Shown piece after piece: positions 61,845 through 64,000 of a DNA stretch of 64,000 nucleotides. The translations under genes were made by a program, and so were the position numbers. Origin of the DNA: Streblospio benedicti (taxonomy: Eukaryota; Annelida; Polychaeta; Spionida; Spionidae); NCBI GenBank assembly GCA_019095985.1, contig CM032660.1, forward strand, positions 15,883,692-15,947,691. The letters run 5' to 3'. Under the pieces are notes generated by a model. It made no database searches. It worked only from the letters and a program-made list of their open reading frames with translations, and was not told the origin of the DNA. The stretch's first letter is position 1. Each line of letters starts with the position of its first letter.

Positions 61845-63132
61845 TGTTTAGACAATGACCGTTTTGGCTTTTTTAGTAATCACCAGATCAAATGATGAAA
61901 TTATAAGAAATATTGAGGTTCTTCCACCGTCGATATCGGACCACTCGCCTATATTTTTCCCCTTGCCATATCGCCAACCTTGTAGCAAGAAGAAAACGAT
62001 AACATATAGGAATATAAAAGCTATTGATCTTAGTCTATGGTTATCAGATCTGTCTAAATTAGATTTTTGCACAAACCCTTCATACGATTTGGATGAACTT
62101 GTTGATCAATACTGCAATTCACTTGGTAATCTGCTTGATAAACATGCAGCACTAAAGAGTAAAGTAATTCCAATACGTTTACAAGCAAAGTGGTACAATA
62201 ACGATATAGCAACTGCTAAAAGAAGTAAACGCAAAGCTGAAAGATTGTGGCGCAAAACTAAATTAAACATTCATGCAGAAATTTATAGAGTAGAGTGTCA
62301 TAAGGTAAAGAAACTATGCCTTAAGGCAGAGAAAGAATATTATGAAAAGTTGATTGAAGAATGTAATAGTGATCAGAGGAGACTCTTCAGGATAACGGAA
62401 GAGCTGATGCATGTCGCGAATCAGTCAATCCTTCCTGCTCATGAAAATGCAGAGGAGTTAGCTAATCTGTTTGTAGATTTTTTCCAGGAAAAAATTAGGA
62501 AGATTAATGACACTTTTGATAACTCTTCACAGCCATTTAATCATGACAAGGCATCATTTCACACTACATTAGATTCTTTTAGACCAGTCACAGAAGACGA
62601 AATGCGCAAAATGATTACTTGAAGTAATTAAAAAACTTATATGCTTGATCCCATACCCACTAGCCTTCTTAAAGCCCCATTTGAAAACCTTTTACAAGTG
62701 ATTACAAAAATCGTAAATTTAACTATAACAACATCAAAAGTCATCAATCATCAATTTGAAACTGCTATAGTGTTTCCAATACTGAAAAAGATCAAGTTAT
62801 ACAGGGAAGATCTTAGTAACTACAGGCCAGTGTCAAATCTACCTTTTATTGGAAAAGTAACTGAAAAAGTTGTAGTAAATCAGATGAAGGGCCATATGAC
62901 AGTAAATAAGCTTTATGAATTGTTTCAGTCTACATACAGAGAAGAACACAGCGCAGAAACTGCGCTTTTATATGTATGCAATGACATACTCACCTGTCTG
63001 TTGGATCTCTCTGCAGCATTTGACACAATAAATCAATCATTCTTTTTGGAGAGGTTAGTGAAGTCTATTGGCATCACAGGTAAAGTTTTAGAATGGCTTC
63101 GTTCTTATTTTGAAGATAGGAAACAAGTTATT
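61845..63132 (+). mobile_element. CR1/L2-like LINE, truncated at both ends
   Basis: The first frame (61855-62622) begins inside the endonuclease end (SISDHSPIF) and continues through a Lys-rich linker (WYNNDIATAKRSKRKAERLW, EYYEKLIEE). A frame change near 62620 leads to reverse transcriptase: LDPIPTSLLK, SNYRPVSNLPFIGKVTEKVV, QSTYREEHSAETALL, LLDLSAAFDTI and LEWLRSYFEDRKQVI. The usual dozen residues before LLDLSAAFD are missing (small deletion). The YADD region and the 3' end are absent because the element stops abruptly at 63132. LINEs normally lose their 5' end, so the 3' loss points to a later rearrangement. Confidence 0.75.
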
Positions 63133-63217
63133 GGCCCCGGCAAGAGGCAGCAGCGCCTGGCGGGGAATCCGCACAGATTGACTTCGCTTGAGCAGGGCCA
63201 TGACGAGTGCATTGAGC
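63133..63217 (-). pseudogene. Fragment of the EamA/SLC35-like transporter gene
   Basis: The minus-strand sequence reads KLNALVMALLKRSQSVRIP then RQALLPLAGA. It matches residues 46-48 and 59-83 of the transporter at 51416-52561 (LNA, LVMALLTRTQSVRIPRQALP), with about ten residues missing. The bases also match closely (CTGTGCGGATTCCCCGCCAG is shared), so the copy is fairly young or under constraint. It abuts the LINE break exactly. Confidence 0.8.
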
Positions 63218-63247
63218 TTGTACTGCTTGGCGGAGTCTGCAGAGGCG

Positions 63248-63604
63248 TCAGGGCATATCCAAAGAATCCTCTGTCCCCTCCATCTCTTTCACCTCCACCT
63301 GCTCATCCCACGTGGTGGGGGTAGCCGAGTCAGCTGGAGGTTCAGAGCATGGTGGCTCCGGTGTCAATACTTGGCTGGCCGTAGGCTGTGTACTGTGTAG
63401 GCTCAGAAGACCCTGTCCAATTGTTGCAGGCGTGGTGGTCGGTGTGGTGCTCTGAACGTACAGGAGGCCCTGATTCTTCAGGTGAGATGACTCCCACATG
63501 GGGTGTGAGCTCTTGGGATCATTAACGGTTGCTGTGAGAGCTATCTCTTCTTCCATAGAGGACGAGATTTTACCCACCTTCCTCCTAGCAGTGACGCACT
63601 TCAT
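63248..63604 (-). CDS. Unassigned 118-codon frame upstream of the transporter fragment
   Basis: ATG-started, on the same strand as the transporter fragment and ending 31 bp before it. The N-terminus KCVTARRKVGKISSSMEEEI is basic then acidic; the middle is rich in Ser, Thr and Pro (TTPTTTPATIGQG), and the end is acidic. The frame stays open upstream past AACTCTAAG, a weak acceptor. I do not recognise it. It could be an exon of a diverged transporter paralogue or of an unrelated gene. Confidence 0.3.
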   Translation of the reverse strand: MKCVTARRKVGKISSSMEEEIALTATVNDPKSSHPMWESSHLKNQGLLYVQSTTPTTTPATIGQGLLSLHSTQPTASQVLTPEPPCSEPPADSATPTTWDEQVEVKEMEGTEDSLDMP

Positions 63605-64000
63605 CAGAATTTCCTTAGAGTTGCATATCAGGTATTTGAAAGGAATTTGCTTATCAATTTGAAATGTATAAAAAGTATTAATAATTTATTTAACTATCAT
63701 AAATTATATCAATTTATTCCAGAGTGATCATATTTGGGGCAATATGCTTTGTAAAAACGATGCTCCTTTACCATCGGAATGGGGATGGGAACAGAAATCT
63801 CCAGAGTTGTCCCCTATACCACTATATTTGTAACAAAAAACTGATTTACCAGAATTAGTTGTTTGTAAATGCAGATCAACATGTAAACCACCATGTAAAT
63901 GTTTCATGAATAAACATGTCAGCCATGCATGTCACTATGTTTGGTGTTTAATCTATCTAATTAAATGTGGTATTCAAGTTATGCAATTGCGTGTTGTATA
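63605..64000. other. AT-rich end of window
   Basis: No exon or repeat end could be recognised. Confidence 0.5.

Overview
The window is nuclear DNA from an animal, most likely a marine invertebrate. The evidence is spliced genes with GT-AG introns, an AT-rich background with many ACATGTA words, long microsatellites, and a dense mix of LINE, Penelope-like, hAT-like, TTAA-type and foldback elements. A lancelet or another highly heterozygous deuterostome or lophotrochozoan would fit, but the species cannot be fixed from the sequence. There are no prokaryotic genes, rRNA genes or CRISPR arrays. No LTR, retroviral or Polinton element was recognised.

Two host genes are well supported. The first is on the minus strand from 35788 down to 27277. 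It has nine exons and encodes a 468-residue protein with a signal peptide, an acidic helical N-terminal half and a class I S-adenosylmethionine methyltransferase domain, so it appears to be a methyltransferase of the secretory pathway. All eight introns have GT-AG ends and the phases join without a break. The second is on the plus strand at 51416-52561. It is an intronless 381-residue ten-helix carrier of the drug/metabolite transporter (EamA / SLC35-like) superfamily, followed by a polyadenylation signal. A short diverged fragment of this gene recurs inverted at 63133-63217, exactly where a LINE is cut off.

Most of the rest is transposon debris. 1-9.0 kb: a tRNA-like SINE head, foldbacks, a Penelope-like fragment, a 631-bp inverted-repeat element and a hAT-like element. 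12.3-21.6 kb: two collinear copies of one locus on either side of a 100-N gap. Copy A carries an RTE-like LINE with an inverted 5' part, and copy B keeps the empty site. Copy B carries about 1.9 kb missing from A. This looks like two alleles laid end to end by the assembler. 47.0-49.8 kb: the same pattern around the second 100-N gap, with a (CT)n tract of different length in each copy. 53.6-55.8 kb: a LINE 3' part interrupted by a 908-bp element with TTAA target duplications; removing the element restores the LINE frame. 56.1 kb: a long (TATG)n tract. 60.3 kb: a foldback belonging to a small dispersed family. 61.9-63.1 kb: a CR1/L2-like LINE truncated at its 3' end.

The most promising items for a second look are the secreted methyltransferase, the presence/absence LINE with its empty site, the transporter fragment at a LINE breakpoint, and a perfect 42-bp palindrome at 45028. 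Apart from the two host genes, open frames in the window are mostly repeat-derived or chance.
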